Shown here: piece by piece, positions 16,430 to 25,256 of the stretch | Position numbering within the stretch: the first letter of the stretch is position 1 | Layout: each line of letters begins with the position of its first letter | Assembly (NCBI RefSeq): GCF_027533645.1 | Contig: NZ_JAQAGY010000003.1 | Location: 310,001 to 374,000, forward strand | Reading direction: 5' to 3' | DNA length: 64,000 nucleotides | DNA from: Paenibacillus caseinilyticus | Lineage (GTDB): Bacteria; Bacillota; Bacilli; Paenibacillales; NBRC-103111 | Program-made: the position numbers and the translations under genes | Notes under the pieces: generated by a model | Database searches by the model: none | What the model was told of the DNA's origin: nothing | What the model saw: only the letters and a program-made list of their open reading frames with translations

Positions 16430-18079
16430 ATGAAGAAAAAAAGAAGCATGTTAACCGTCGGACTGCTCCTGCTCGCCTTGGTGGCTGTGGCCGCTGTAGC
16501 TTCGGTGATGTCCGGGCGGTTCGGCAGCAGCCCTCCGCAGACCGCGGCCGAACCTTCGGTAAAGGGGCAGAGCGACGGCGGCCGAACGGCGGGAACCTTG
16601 CCGGACGGACAAATGGATTCGGCCGGTACGGCCAAGGAAGCGGATCTTCCGGAGGAGAAAGTCGACATCGCCGTGATCGGCAGCGAGCTCGAAGGGCTCT
16701 ACCTGGCGCGCGCCGCAGCGGATGAGGGTCTCAAGGTCAAGATCATCGATCCCCGGCCGGCCTTCGGCGGGCAGGTGCTCCAAGGCGAGATGCTCTTCCT
16801 CGACGAAACCCGGGATGAGCAGCACCGGCTGATGGTCCAGGGACGGGCGAAGGAGCTCTTCGACGGATTCCGGGCGGGCAAGATCCGCAAGCTGTCCGAA
16901 TTCGGGCAGTATTTTGACAAATTGAAGAAGGACATACCGGTGGAGCAGGGCGTGAAGATCGATGCCCATCGGCTGACCGCAGGCAAGTTCGGCGGTGAGA
17001 GCAAGCTGGCGAGTCTCGATTACACGACAAAGGACGGCGCCAAGAAGCGCCTTACGGCCGCTTACTTCGTGGAGAACACCGATTACGCCGCGATCGTCTC
17101 GAAGCTCCAGGGCGCCGTACGGATGCCTGGCCTCGAAGCGTTCTATGGCCAGAAGGACATCGAGTACATGAGCGCCGGGTATATGATGAAGTTCAAGAAT
17201 GTCGACTGGGCCAAGTTCCAGAGCAGCTTCGAGGCCATGACACCCAAGGAGCGCAGCGCCAAATACGGCTACGGCTCCGTCGACCACAGCTATGCCATCG
17301 GTCTCTCGGGCATGACCTCGAAGTACAAGCCGTCCAGCGACAGGCTGTTCCTGCGGGGCTTCAATGCCGTGCACCAGCGGGACGGCGAGGTGCTCATCAA
17401 TGCCTTCCTCGTCTACACGGTGAATCCCGCCGATGACCAGTCCGTAGCCGAAGCCATGGAGCTGGGCAAGAAGGAGATGCCGCTGCTTCTGGAGCACTTC
17501 CGCCGCAACATCACCGGGTGGGAGCATGCTGAGTTGAACGGCTATCCGAGCTATCCGTATATCCGCGAATACAATCATTACGAAACGGATTATGTGCTGA
17601 AGGTGTCCGATATGCTCGGAGCCAGGATGTTCTGGGATAACGTCTCGATCGGCGGCTATCCGCTGGATCTCCAAGGAACCTCCGCGAACAAATGGGGCAT
17701 CGAGATGGGCCGCCCCGACAAATACGGGATGCCGCTGCGCAGCTTCCTGCTGAAGAACTATGACAACGTCATTCTCGCCGGCAAGAACGTCGGCTCCTCC
17801 GCCATCGCTTACGGCAGTGCGCGGATCCAGCCGAACACGAGTCTCGCGGCCGAGTCCATCGGCGTAATTCTCGGACAGATTCAAGGCAAGAAGACGCTGC
17901 GGGACGTGGGCGAAGCGGATATGCCGGCCCTGCACGCCTACCTGGCGAGCAAGTATGCGATCAAGCTTACCGGCGTTACCGGCCGCAGCAAGATCGAAGG
18001 CTGGACCGCAGAGGAGATCGCGAAGCTCGATACCGGGGAGATCGTATATCCATCCTATATTCAAAAAAGGAAGAAATAA
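16430..18079 (+). CDS. Membrane-anchored FAD-dependent oxidoreductase
   Basis: A 549-residue protein with an N-terminal signal anchor (about residues 7-27) and a polar linker before the nucleotide-binding fold. The dinucleotide strand reads VDIAVIGSELEGLYLARAA, a GxGxxG variant with Ser and Glu in the loop, ending in KVKIIDPRP. A late segment VILAGKNVGSSAIAYGSARIQP and ...AAESIGVIL resembles the C-terminal FAD contact of the FAD_oxidored group. The substrate is unknown. It is transcribed away from the SLH gene and ends in a strong terminator followed by repeat copy D. The ribosome site (GGGGAG about 15 bases upstream) is weak, so the start is not certain. Confidence 0.8.
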   Translation: MKKKRSMLTVGLLLLALVAVAAVASVMSGRFGSSPPQTAAEPSVKGQSDGGRTAGTLPDGQMDSAGTAKEADLPEEKVDIAVIGSELEGLYLARAAADEGLKVKIIDPRPAFGGQVLQGEMLFLDETRDEQHRLMVQGRAKELFDGFRAGKIRKLSEFGQYFDKLKKDIPVEQGVKIDAHRLTAGKFGGESKLASLDYTTKDGAKKRLTAAYFVENTDYAAIVSKLQGAVRMPGLEAFYGQKDIEYMSAGYMMKFKNVDWAKFQSSFEAMTPKERSAKYGYGSVDHSYAIGLSGMTSKYKPSSDRLFLRGFNAVHQRDGEVLINAFLVYTVNPADDQSVAEAMELGKKEMPLLLEHFRRNITGWEHAELNGYPSYPYIREYNHYETDYVLKVSDMLGARMFWDNVSIGGYPLDLQGTSANKWGIEMGRPDKYGMPLRSFLLKNYDNVILAGKNVGSSAIAYGSARIQPNTSLAAESIGVILGQIQGKKTLRDVGEADMPALHAYLASKYAIKLTGVTGRSKIEGWTAEEIAKLDTGEIVYPSYIQKRKK

Positions 18080-18112
18080 GCAGCATTCAAGGGATTTCCA
18101 AGGAATACCGAA

Positions 18113-18158
18113 GGTTCCGCATCGCTCATACTGTATAGAGCGGTGTGGAGCCTTTTTT
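18113..18158 (+). terminator. Terminator of the FAD oxidoreductase gene
   Basis: A 15-pair stem, counting G-U pairs, with arms 18113-18127 and 18138-18152 and a 10-base loop, followed by six T. Repeat copy D starts in this T-tract. Confidence 0.9.
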
Positions 18159-18262
18159 AGCGATCCTAGAATGTATATCTCGCCTGAGCTCGACCCCGTA
18201 ATCTGCTATTTTTTAATAAACGCGCATCGTCCTTTCAAAGGGATGCGAAGCCGTTTTTCTTG
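18153..18262 (+). repeat. Terminator-associated element, copy D
   Basis: The only copy on the plus strand. It runs from the terminator T-tract through CTAGAATGTATATCTCGCC, a core GAGCTCGACCCCG, and a final hairpin AAACGCGCATCG...AAGCCGTTT. The match to copies A and C is strong, and the orientation relative to the terminator is the same even though the strand differs. Confidence 0.8.
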
Positions 18263-18265
18263 TTT

Positions 18266-18333
18266 TTGACAGAGCTTCCCTGCCTGCAGTACAATCAATT
18301 AGTTCAAACCTTAAATTATTCAATCAATGAACT
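18266..18333 (+). promoter_or_regulatory. marR-type promoter with palindromic operator
   Basis: TTGACA (18266-18271) and TACAAT (18290-18295) are 18 bases apart. Just downstream AGTTCA (18301-18306) and TGAACT (18328-18333) form an inverted repeat across the expected transcription start, suited to autoregulation by the MarR protein that follows. Confidence 0.7.
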
Positions 18334-18402
18334 ATTAAAAGGTTAATACATTAGGGGACACCGCGTCCCCTGCAGCCTTGAGAATCTGGAGGTTTCCCCT
18401 GC

Positions 18403-18828
18403 ATGCTTGAACCTTCTTCCCGCTCCGAGATCGAAAAATGGACCCGGCTGACGATGCGCCGCTGGTTCGCGGATATCGGCAGCGCTTTGCGCAGCAATCT
18501 CTCCAGCCAGCAGTACTACGTGCTGGAGGTGCTTCGTGCCGACGGTATACGCCGCTCCTCCGAGATCGCCGATACGCTGCAGATCTCGATGCCGGCCGTC
18601 ACCAACCTGGCCAACAAGCTGGTGGCCGGCGGCTTCGCCGAACGGGTCCCGCTGGAGTCCGACCGGCGGGTCGTACAGCTGCGAATTACCCCGAGGGGCT
18701 TGGAGGCCCTGGAGGAGCTCGATGAGAAGGCGGCGGTCCAGGTCGGGCGGATGTGGAAGGGACTGGACGCCGCCGAGACGGCCGAGCTGACCCGGCTGCT
18801 CCGCAAAGCCATGGAATATCGAGAATAA
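18403..18828 (+). CDS. MarR-family transcriptional regulator
   Basis: A 141-residue winged-helix regulator. The DNA-binding region spans about residues 40-105: YVLEVLRADGIRRSSEIADTL, QISMPAVTNLANKLVAGGFAER, then the wing VPLESDRRVVQLRITPRGLEAL. GGAGG lies before the ATG. The gene is 31 bp upstream of a DHA2-type exporter on the same strand, so the usual model applies: repression of its own operon, relieved when a small aromatic or lipophilic compound binds. A palindrome overlies the promoter. The ligand is unknown. Confidence 0.93.
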   Translation: MLEPSSRSEIEKWTRLTMRRWFADIGSALRSNLSSQQYYVLEVLRADGIRRSSEIADTLQISMPAVTNLANKLVAGGFAERVPLESDRRVVQLRITPRGLEALEELDEKAAVQVGRMWKGLDAAETAELTRLLRKAMEYRE

Positions 18829-18859
18829 GGCACTGCCATACAAAAGGAGAGATCAACCC

Positions 18860-20350
18860 ATGTCTACCCCGCTTCCCCCGCTTGAGGGCCGGGACAAGTC
18901 GATTGCGTTCTGGCCGGTCATGATCGGTATTTTTTTCGGCTCGTTCCTGGCCATCCTCGGCGTCTCTACTATTAATGTGGCGATTCCCGTATTGATGGAA
19001 GACTTCGACACCGGTCTCGATATGGTCCAGTGGACCCTGACCGGCTTCATGCTCGCTACAGGGATCATCGCCCCGATCACGGGCTACCTCGGCGACCGCT
19101 TCAGCACCAAGCGCCTCTACGTCCTCGCGCTGGTCGGCTTCACGCTGATGTCGGGCCTCTGCGCCGCCGCGTGGAACATCGAGTCGCTGATCGCCTTCCG
19201 CATTCTGCAGGGCGTCTTCAGCGGCATGGTCATGCCGACGACGATGACCATCATCTATCAGGTCATTCCGAAGGATCGCCAGCCGTTCGCCATCTCGATG
19301 TGGAGCTTGTCGGCCATGCTCGCCCCTGCGCTCGGCCCCACGATCGCCGGCTGGCTGATCCAGCTGTTCGACTGGCACTCGCTGTTCTTGATGAACCTGC
19401 CGTTCGGCCTCATTGCCGTCTATGTCGCCATGCGTAACATCCCGTACTACCGGATGGCGCAGCCGAAGACCTTCGATCTGTCGGGCTTCGTTACCGTCGT
19501 CCTCAGCAGCGCCTCCCTGCTCGTAGCGTTCAGCAATGCGCACGCCTGGGGCTGGACGTCCTGGCAGACGCTGTCGCTGATCGGCATCGGCCTCCTCTCG
19601 CTGGTCCTCTTCGTCCGCCGGGAGAACCGTGTGGCGGAGCCGCTGCTGAATCTGAAGGTGCTCCAGTATCCCCGGTTCACGTATACCTTGATTCTTAGCT
19701 GCATCATCACCGTCAGCTTGTATTCGGGCACTTACCTCACGCCGGTGTTCCTCCAGAACATCCAGCACGTCAGCGCGCTCGACACCGGGCTCATTCTGCT
19801 TCCGGCTTCGCTCGCTATGGCGATCTTCATGCCGATCACCGGCAAGCTGTACACGAAGATCGGCCCGATGCCGCTCGTGATCACGGGCATCCTTCTGATG
19901 GCGGTAGGCACACTCGCTATGGCGCATCTGTCGGTCGGCGTATCGCACACGTATATCATCCTCTGGATGACCGTCCGCAACATCGGCATTGCCCTGTCCA
20001 CGATGCCCGCATCGAACGCGGGGATGGAAGTCATCCCCCGGGAGCTCTCGGGACATGCCTCTTCGGTCAACAACTGGATCCGTCAGGGCCTCGGGTCGTT
20101 CTCCATCGGCCTGTTCACCTCGATGCTGGCATCCCGGGTCAACGTGCACTCGGCCGATCTGGCCCAGAGCGGTGCCGTAGCCCAGACGGCGATCGGTCCT
20201 GAGGCCTTCACGATGAGCGTCAACGATGTGTACTGGGTAGCCACCATTGTCGTGCTGATCGGCCTGCCGTTCACGCTGATTTTGCGCCGCAAGGACAGCC
20301 AAGGCGGCAAGGGCAAGCGGATACCCAAAGGCGGCCTGCAGAAGGCATAA
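18860..20350 (+). CDS. DHA2-family drug:H+ antiporter (EmrB/QacA-like)
   Basis: A 496-residue major facilitator with about 14 membrane segments. MVQWTLTGFMLATGIIAPITGYLGDRFSTKRLY carries the motif A loop (GYLGDRFSTKR) after helix 2, and ALGPTIAGWLIQ is the motif C of antiporters after helix 5, which marks exporters. The length and 14-helix pattern fit the DHA2 drug exporter family. GGAGAG lies 9 bases upstream of the ATG. It is the second gene of a MarR operon and probably exports toxic compounds out of the cell. Substrate is not deducible. Confidence 0.93.
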   Translation: MSTPLPPLEGRDKSIAFWPVMIGIFFGSFLAILGVSTINVAIPVLMEDFDTGLDMVQWTLTGFMLATGIIAPITGYLGDRFSTKRLYVLALVGFTLMSGLCAAAWNIESLIAFRILQGVFSGMVMPTTMTIIYQVIPKDRQPFAISMWSLSAMLAPALGPTIAGWLIQLFDWHSLFLMNLPFGLIAVYVAMRNIPYYRMAQPKTFDLSGFVTVVLSSASLLVAFSNAHAWGWTSWQTLSLIGIGLLSLVLFVRRENRVAEPLLNLKVLQYPRFTYTLILSCIITVSLYSGTYLTPVFLQNIQHVSALDTGLILLPASLAMAIFMPITGKLYTKIGPMPLVITGILLMAVGTLAMAHLSVGVSHTYIILWMTVRNIGIALSTMPASNAGMEVIPRELSGHASSVNNWIRQGLGSFSIGLFTSMLASRVNVHSADLAQSGAVAQTAIGPEAFTMSVNDVYWVATIVVLIGLPFTLILRRKDSQGGKGKRIPKGGLQKA

Positions 20351-20404
20351 GCGGCTGTGCAGAGCATTCGATACGGCTAAACCAGCCGGGACGCTTAGTC
20401 CAGC

Positions 20405-20510
20405 TAAGATAAACGCGCATCGTCCTTTAAGGACGATGCGCGTTTATAAAATAGATAAGATTACAGGATCGAGCCCTGGCGAGATATACATTCTTATCTA
20501 TCCAAAAAGA
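20405..20510 (-). repeat. Terminator-associated element, copy B
   Basis: Best-preserved copy. Read on the minus strand it starts in the T-tract beside the hairpin 20511-20544, has GATAGATAAGAATGTATATC, the core CGCCAGGGCTCGATCCTG, a second AGATAAGA-type stem, and a perfect terminal hairpin of two 15-base arms (AAACGCGCATCGTCC and its complement) around a 5-base loop. Confidence 0.88.
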
Positions 20511-20544
20511 AGAAGCCTGATTCCCAAGTGGGGATCAGGCTTCT
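20503..20544 (-). terminator. Terminator of the YpmS-like/helicase operon
   Basis: Minus-strand AGAAGCCTGATCCCC pairs with GGGAATCAGGCTTCT, followed by TCTTTTT. It lies about 93 bp after the stop at 20637 and directly abuts repeat copy B. Confidence 0.85.
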
Positions 20545-20636
20545 TCTTTGGGTTGGCATACAGAGTGCCGGGGCAGGTGCGACTGCGGATGAGACCATTC
20601 CCAGCCGGACTACAGGCCGCCCGGGGACACCGGCGG

Positions 20637-21185
20637 TCAGAACGGCTTCCGGAGCCGGAAGCCCACGCGGACGCCCTTCTCTTCGAAGTGGAGATCACGG
20701 ATGGACGCCGCTTGCGGCAAATAGCTGTTGAGCTCGGCCTGCAGCGGGTCCAGCTCCCACATGCCCGCTGGCAGACGGAATCCCCGGATCTCCGTCCCGG
20801 TGTGGACGGCGGTAAGATAGGGATCCTGCCAGACGAGGTCAAAATACAGACGCCCCTCCGCCTCCCAGCGGTCCCGGTAGAGCAGCCTTACGTCAGCGGA
20901 CAAGGCGGCCCCTTCCAAGTGGAAGGCGGCACCAGTCATTCTCACGTTCGGAGATACCTGGGGCCTGGCGGCCACCGCCTTTTTCAGCAGATCGTTCACT
21001 TCCCCTTCGGTCAGGACCACCTCAAGCTTCCGGCTGCGGATCATGTCTGCCGCCTTCTCCTTCAGCGGGAGCTCCGAGTACGTCAGATCCAGCGGCTGCT
21101 GCGGCCGCACGAACCATAAGAGCAGCGCTGCAACGAACACGAGCAGCACTCCCGCCAGGAAGAATGTCCTCACCAGTACCCTCAT
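20637..21185 (-). CDS. YpmS-like (DUF2140) membrane-anchored protein
   Basis: A 182-residue protein with one N-terminal membrane segment (about residues 8-26, FLAGVLLVFVAALLLWFV) and a soluble extracytoplasmic domain. The pattern VVLTEGEVNDLLKKAV followed by strand-rich DVRLLYRDRWEAEGRLYFDL and a final LHFEEKGVRVGF fits the YpmS/DUF2140 family, whose function is unknown. It starts 15 bp after the helicase stop on the same strand, so the two are probably one transcript that ends in the terminator near 20510. Confidence 0.8.
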   Translation of the reverse strand: MRVLVRTFFLAGVLLVFVAALLLWFVRPQQPLDLTYSELPLKEKAADMIRSRKLEVVLTEGEVNDLLKKAVAARPQVSPNVRMTGAAFHLEGAALSADVRLLYRDRWEAEGRLYFDLVWQDPYLTAVHTGTEIRGFRLPAGMWELDPLQAELNSYLPQAASIRDLHFEEKGVRVGFRLRKPF

Positions 21186-21200
21186 GGCTCCTGCGCCCCC

Positions 21201-22745
21201 CTAGGCTTTCGGCTTGTCCTGCTTCTCCTTCAGCCAGCGCGGAGCGCCTTTGTTCTTGCGGTCACGCTCCCGGTCGGCCTTGCGCTTGTCCGGCGCCGGC
21301 TGCGGAGTCCGCGGCCCGCGGGCTGCCGCTCCTGCCGGCTTCGCAGCCGGTGTGCTCCCGGCACTCCGGACCTCGGACCGCCTGGCCGTGCCGGTCTGCC
21401 CTGCCCCCGCGCCCTGCGGGGCACCGGGAGTCCGCGGATCCGCCTGCCCTTCGGTCCGCGCGGCTGCCCGCGCTTCGGCCCGCGGCGCTCCCGCCGACTC
21501 GGCGGGGGTTCCGGTCCGGGACACGCGCGCTTCCCGCGCACCGCCCTCGCCCGGCACCCGCCGCTCAACCAGCTTGCGCTTGCTGCTCTCCTGCCGGATC
21601 GCGCGCTCCTGCTCGGGATCGATCAGGCGGCCGTGCGACATCATGCGCCGTTCGATCGTAATGCCGAGCGCCTTCTCGAACTTCTCCATAATGAACTGCT
21701 GCCTCGGCGTGATGATCGACACGGCCATCCCTTTGCGGCCCATCCGGCCCGTCCGGCCCACGCGGTGCACATAATGATCCGCGTCGATCGCCGGATCCAG
21801 GTTGATGACGTGCGTCACCTGCGGCAGATCCAGGCCGCGGGCAGCCACGTCGGTGGCAAGCAGCAGTTGGAAGCGGCCGGCGCGGAAGCCCTGCATCGTA
21901 CGGGCCCGCTCCTGCTTGAACGAGTCGCCGTACAGTCCTTCGACCGACAAGCCAGCATACTGCAGCTTCGATACCGCCTCGCCGATGTTGTCCGTCTCGT
22001 TGATGAAGACAATCGCCGCACGCGGATTATACAGGCGTACGAGCTTGCGGAGCGTATCGATCTTCTCGCGCTCTTCGCTCACGAAGTACACATGCTCAAG
22101 CGTCTCCGAGGTTCGCTGCGCCGGATTCACCCGCACGTATTCCGGCTCGTTCATCCAGCGGTCGATGACCGCCTGGATCGGCGGAGGGAACGTCGCGGAG
22201 AAGAAGAGCAGCTGGCGGTCGCGCAGCATGCCCTTGAACAGCGCCTCCACATCCTGCATGGAGCCGAGCTCGAACACCTGGTCGACTTCGTCCACGACCA
22301 CCGTCTTGATGCCGTGCAGCTTCAGCTTGCGCTGCTTCACGAGCTCCTGTACCCGGCCCGGCGTGCCGACGACGATCTGCGGCTTCGTCCGCAGCTTCTC
22401 GATCTGGCGGTCGATGGAAGCTCCGCCGATGAGCTGCTGGACGCGAAGACCCGTGCCCTTCGTCAGCTGCTCCACCGTCTGTACGATCTGCATCCCGAGC
22501 TCGCGGGTCGGCACCAGCACCAGCGCCTGCACTTCCCGCAGGTTCTCATCTAACTTCTGCAGCACCGGCAGCACATACGCGAGCGTCTTGCCCGTGCCTG
22601 TCTGCGACTGGGCGACTAGGTCCTTGCCCGCCAGCGCCGGCGGAATCGCGTCCGCCTGGATCGGCGAAGGCTCGGTGATCTCGAGCTCCTCCAGCCGGTT
22701 CACGTAATGGGGATTAATATGTAAAGATGCGAATCCCGTAGTCAT
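21201..22745 (-). CDS. DEAD-box RNA helicase with long disordered tail
   Basis: A 514-residue ATP-dependent RNA helicase. The Q motif region (EPSPIQADAIP), Walker A SQTGTGKT (47-54), PTRELG, TPGR, motif II DEVD instead of DEAD, SAT, and HRVGRTGR are all present, so the ATPase core is intact. From about residue 410 the protein is an Arg-, Ala-, Gly- and Pro-rich tail of ~105 residues ending in a Lys/Arg-rich segment, probably an RNA-binding extension. The start at 22745 (MTTGFASLHI) is chosen by similarity; the frame is open upstream to 22874. In Bacillus such helicases act in ribosome assembly and RNA decay at low temperature. The exact orthologue is not certain. Confidence 0.93.
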   Translation of the reverse strand: MTTGFASLHINPHYVNRLEELEITEPSPIQADAIPPALAGKDLVAQSQTGTGKTLAYVLPVLQKLDENLREVQALVLVPTRELGMQIVQTVEQLTKGTGLRVQQLIGGASIDRQIEKLRTKPQIVVGTPGRVQELVKQRKLKLHGIKTVVVDEVDQVFELGSMQDVEALFKGMLRDRQLLFFSATFPPPIQAVIDRWMNEPEYVRVNPAQRTSETLEHVYFVSEEREKIDTLRKLVRLYNPRAAIVFINETDNIGEAVSKLQYAGLSVEGLYGDSFKQERARTMQGFRAGRFQLLLATDVAARGLDLPQVTHVINLDPAIDADHYVHRVGRTGRMGRKGMAVSIITPRQQFIMEKFEKALGITIERRMMSHGRLIDPEQERAIRQESSKRKLVERRVPGEGGAREARVSRTGTPAESAGAPRAEARAAARTEGQADPRTPGAPQGAGAGQTGTARRSEVRSAGSTPAAKPAGAAARGPRTPQPAPDKRKADRERDRKNKGAPRWLKEKQDKPKA

Positions 22746-23112
22746 GCCATCATCCCTTCTCTTTCCTTGCCATGCTCCTAGTATACCAAAATCGGGAAGG
22801 TTTTTCTCGCCGGGGCTCAAAGGGGGATATGATGGGCGCGAGAAAGGGGCAGGAAGGAATACAAAAAAAGGCATCCGCGGATCGCCAGGCCCTGATCCGG
22901 AGCAGAGGCAGCGCCCTCCCGTCCGGCTGCCGGGCCGTTACCGGAACAGGCACAGCCCCACCGTACCGCTGTCCAGGCAGCAAAAAAGAGGGCGCCGCAC
23001 GGCATCCCTCTTCCAAGATGAACTTCACTCGTTATCCTTCGTTCAACGTAACCCTGGTGTGCAGAAGTCCGGACAAATGCCCATTCTCCAGAAGCACGCG
23101 AGCACAATTCCC
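22746..23112. other. Intergenic stretch with one terminator
   Basis: Apart from the terminator at 22982-23010 and the expected helicase promoter zone, nothing is recognised here. The open frames have no ribosome site or domain. Confidence 0.5.
22982..23010 (-). terminator. Terminator after the ferredoxin gene
   Basis: Minus-strand GAGGGATGCCG/CGGCGCCCTC hairpin followed by six T, about 100 bp after the ferredoxin stop. Confidence 0.8.
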
Positions 23113-23445
23113 TCAGGGAATCGACTTCAAGGCGAGCTGATACATGAACTCGTGGGCCGATACGGGCTTGCGCCCCGGTCCCCAGCCCACCTTCTCCCGG
23201 TAGCCGCCGAGCAGCCCTTGGGCAGCCAGGGCCTCTTCGGTCACTTCCGCTGCCGCTTCGGCGTCAGGCGAGACGTACATGGCGTCGGCCGGGCAGTACA
23301 GCTCGCACATGAAGCAGGTCTGGCAGTCGCTCTGCCGGGCGATGACAGGGACGCCATCCGCCCCCTTGTCGAAGACATTGGTCGGGCATACGTCCACGCA
23401 GCGGTTGCACTGGACGCAGCGGGACTCGCTGATAAGCTCGATCAC
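23113..23445 (-). CDS. Two-[4Fe-4S] ferredoxin, AprB-like
   Basis: A 110-residue ferredoxin with two cluster motifs: CVQCNRCVDVCP (residues 10-21) and CQTCFMCELYCP. Each has the CxxCxxCxxxCP spacing that binds a [4Fe-4S] cluster. The ~50-residue C-terminal extension (from EAAAEVTEEALAAQG to LALKSIP) is not a cluster domain. The GTG start overlaps the stop of the flavoprotein gene by 4 bp, so translation is coupled and the two proteins almost certainly form one electron-transfer complex. The pairing resembles AprA/AprB of sulfur metabolism. Confidence 0.92.
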   Translation of the reverse strand: MIELISESRCVQCNRCVDVCPTNVFDKGADGVPVIARQSDCQTCFMCELYCPADAMYVSPDAEAAAEVTEEALAAQGLLGGYREKVGWGPGRKPVSAHEFMYQLALKSIP

Positions 23446-25058
23446 TGCACGACCGCCTCCTTCCCGAGCGGTTCGGGCCGGACCCATACGCGGTCGAGCC
23501 CGCCGGAGCGCAGCCGGTACTGCTGGCGGCTGTCCAGCTCGGGAAAGTCCTCGCGCTTGTGCATGCCCCGGGTTTCGGTGCGGGCCAGCGCGGAGCGGTA
23601 CATCCAGCGGGCCGTGGCCGTCATAGCGGCCGCTTCGCGCGCGCCGACCGCGGATGTGCCCAGCTCCGCCGCACCGCTGCGGATATCGCTCCATACCTCG
23701 TCAAGCCGTCCGAGCGATCCCTGCAGACCCGCTTCCGTGCGGAACAAGTTGCGGTCGTATGGCATGACTTCTTCTTGTACGGCGCGGACATGCTCTTTTG
23801 CACGGTTCGGATGCTCTCCTGTCCTCTTCGCGGTCAGCGTCGTGGAGGACAGGCCTCTGAGCTCGCGCCGGCCGGCCTGCGGTCCCAGGCTGCGGGCATA
23901 GGCGGCCGCCCCTTCGCCGGCGAAGGAACCCGAGGACATCGCCCACGCCGCATTATGGCTGCCGCCTCCGGTGAAGCCCCCGCAGATGAGTTCCCGTGTA
24001 GCCGCATCCCCGGCCGCATAGAGCCCCGGCACCTCCGTGGCGCAGCTCTCGTCCACGATACGGATCCCGCCCGTACCGCGTACCGTGCCCTCCAGGCGCA
24101 GCGTCACCGGGAAGAGATCCGTGAACGGGTCGATGCCCGCCCGGTCGAATGGCAGGAAGAAGTTCGTCTGCCCTACGCGCAGCAGCGGCCTGACCTCCTC
24201 CGGCGCCTTGTCCAGACGCGCGTAGACCTGCCGGTTCTGCAGCAGCTGGCGGGCGATCACCGACCGGCCGCGCGTCGATCCCGCCCCTTCCACTTCCGTC
24301 CCGTCCTCATAATAGAAGGTGGCATAGCGGTAATACGCCGTCTTCGTCACGGAAGAGAATGTCGGCGAGAGGCCGTAGGCATTCGAGAACTCCATGCCGG
24401 ACAGGTCAGCTCCGGCCTCCGCCGCGAGCAGGTACCCGTCCCCGGTCAGCACATTGGTGCCGAGCGCTTTGCTCAGGAAGGCGCAGCCGCCGGTAGCGAT
24501 AATAACAGCTCCGGCCCGCACCTCCCAGCTCTCTCCGGTCTGGGTACGGACGCCCCGGGCCCCCCCGATGCCATGATCGTCCCCGAGCAGTTCCAGGGCG
24601 GGACTATGGTCCAGGATCGTCACGCCCGCTTTCTGCACAAGCCTGCGCATCAGCTTCATGTACTCGGGTCCCTGCAGTCCCCGGCGGTAGGCTTGGCCCT
24701 GCTCGTCCTTGGGGAACGGGTAACCGAAGCCGCTCAGCCGGTTCATGTTCTCATAAGTCCGCTCGAGCACGCGGTTCATCCAGCTATTGTCCGCTAGCTG
24801 GCCTCCGAGTCCATACCGGCTCAGCTTCGCCTCTTCCCGCGCCTTCGCTTCGGGCTGCACATACCATACGCCCGTCCCGGACGGGGCCGTTGCGCCGCTT
24901 GTGCCGCAGTAGCCTTTATCGGCCAGCACCACTTTGGCTCCCGAAGAGGCCGCCGTCAAGGCCGCCCAAGTCCCCGCAGGTCCGCCCCCGATTACGAGCA
25001 CGTCCCCCTCCAGCCGCAGGCCTGCCCTCTCTCTTGCTTCTGCTCCGGTTATCGTCAT
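23442..25058 (-). CDS. FAD-dependent oxidoreductase, AprA/fumarate-reductase-like
   Basis: A 538-residue flavoprotein of the fumarate reductase/succinate dehydrogenase and AprA group. The Rossmann motif VLVIGGGPAGTWAALTAA lies near residues 20-37, followed by VVLADKGYCGTSGATAPSGTG; the C-terminal FAD contact is GLYAAGDAATRELICGGFTGGG. The ATG at 25058 has AAGGAGG 9 bases upstream; the ATG 9 bases earlier touches the ribosome site. With the overlapping ferredoxin it should form a two-subunit redox enzyme in the cytoplasm. True AprA has specific AMP-binding residues that I cannot confirm, so the substrate remains open. A structured leader with a terminator precedes the gene. Confidence 0.88.
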   Translation of the reverse strand: MTITGAEARERAGLRLEGDVLVIGGGPAGTWAALTAASSGAKVVLADKGYCGTSGATAPSGTGVWYVQPEAKAREEAKLSRYGLGGQLADNSWMNRVLERTYENMNRLSGFGYPFPKDEQGQAYRRGLQGPEYMKLMRRLVQKAGVTILDHSPALELLGDDHGIGGARGVRTQTGESWEVRAGAVIIATGGCAFLSKALGTNVLTGDGYLLAAEAGADLSGMEFSNAYGLSPTFSSVTKTAYYRYATFYYEDGTEVEGAGSTRGRSVIARQLLQNRQVYARLDKAPEEVRPLLRVGQTNFFLPFDRAGIDPFTDLFPVTLRLEGTVRGTGGIRIVDESCATEVPGLYAAGDAATRELICGGFTGGGSHNAAWAMSSGSFAGEGAAAYARSLGPQAGRRELRGLSSTTLTAKRTGEHPNRAKEHVRAVQEEVMPYDRNLFRTEAGLQGSLGRLDEVWSDIRSGAAELGTSAVGAREAAAMTATARWMYRSALARTETRGMHKREDFPELDSRQQYRLRSGGLDRVWVRPEPLGKEAVVQ

Positions 25059-25256
25059 CCATCTCATCCTCCTTCAGGAAGTCCAAGCGAGTCATAACAA
25101 AAAAAAGAGGCCCCCTCCAGTTCAAAGGGTGCCTCCGTACAAACGGTGGGCGCTGTCCGCCATCCACTCTATCCCCTCCTTAAGGGAGGGGATATAAATA
25201 AGAGACATCCCGCCGATCGGCCGATGTCTCCAGGTGTCTGGTAGAGTCGTATTATA
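25059..25256 (-). promoter_or_regulatory. Structured 5' leader with attenuator-like terminator
   Basis: A minus-strand TATAAT (25256-25251) begins a leader of about 185 nt. ACTCTA and TAGAGT can close a multi-branch structure holding hairpins CCAG-ACAC-CTGG, GACATC/GATGTC and TATCCCCTCC/GGAGGGGATA. A GTGG/CCAC hairpin follows, then GAGGCACCC/GGGGGCCTC with eight T ahead of the ATG. This layout is typical of a transcription-attenuating riboswitch or protein-binding leader. I do not recognise S-box, T-box, TPP, purine, guanidine or cobalamin consensus sequences in it. Confidence 0.6.
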
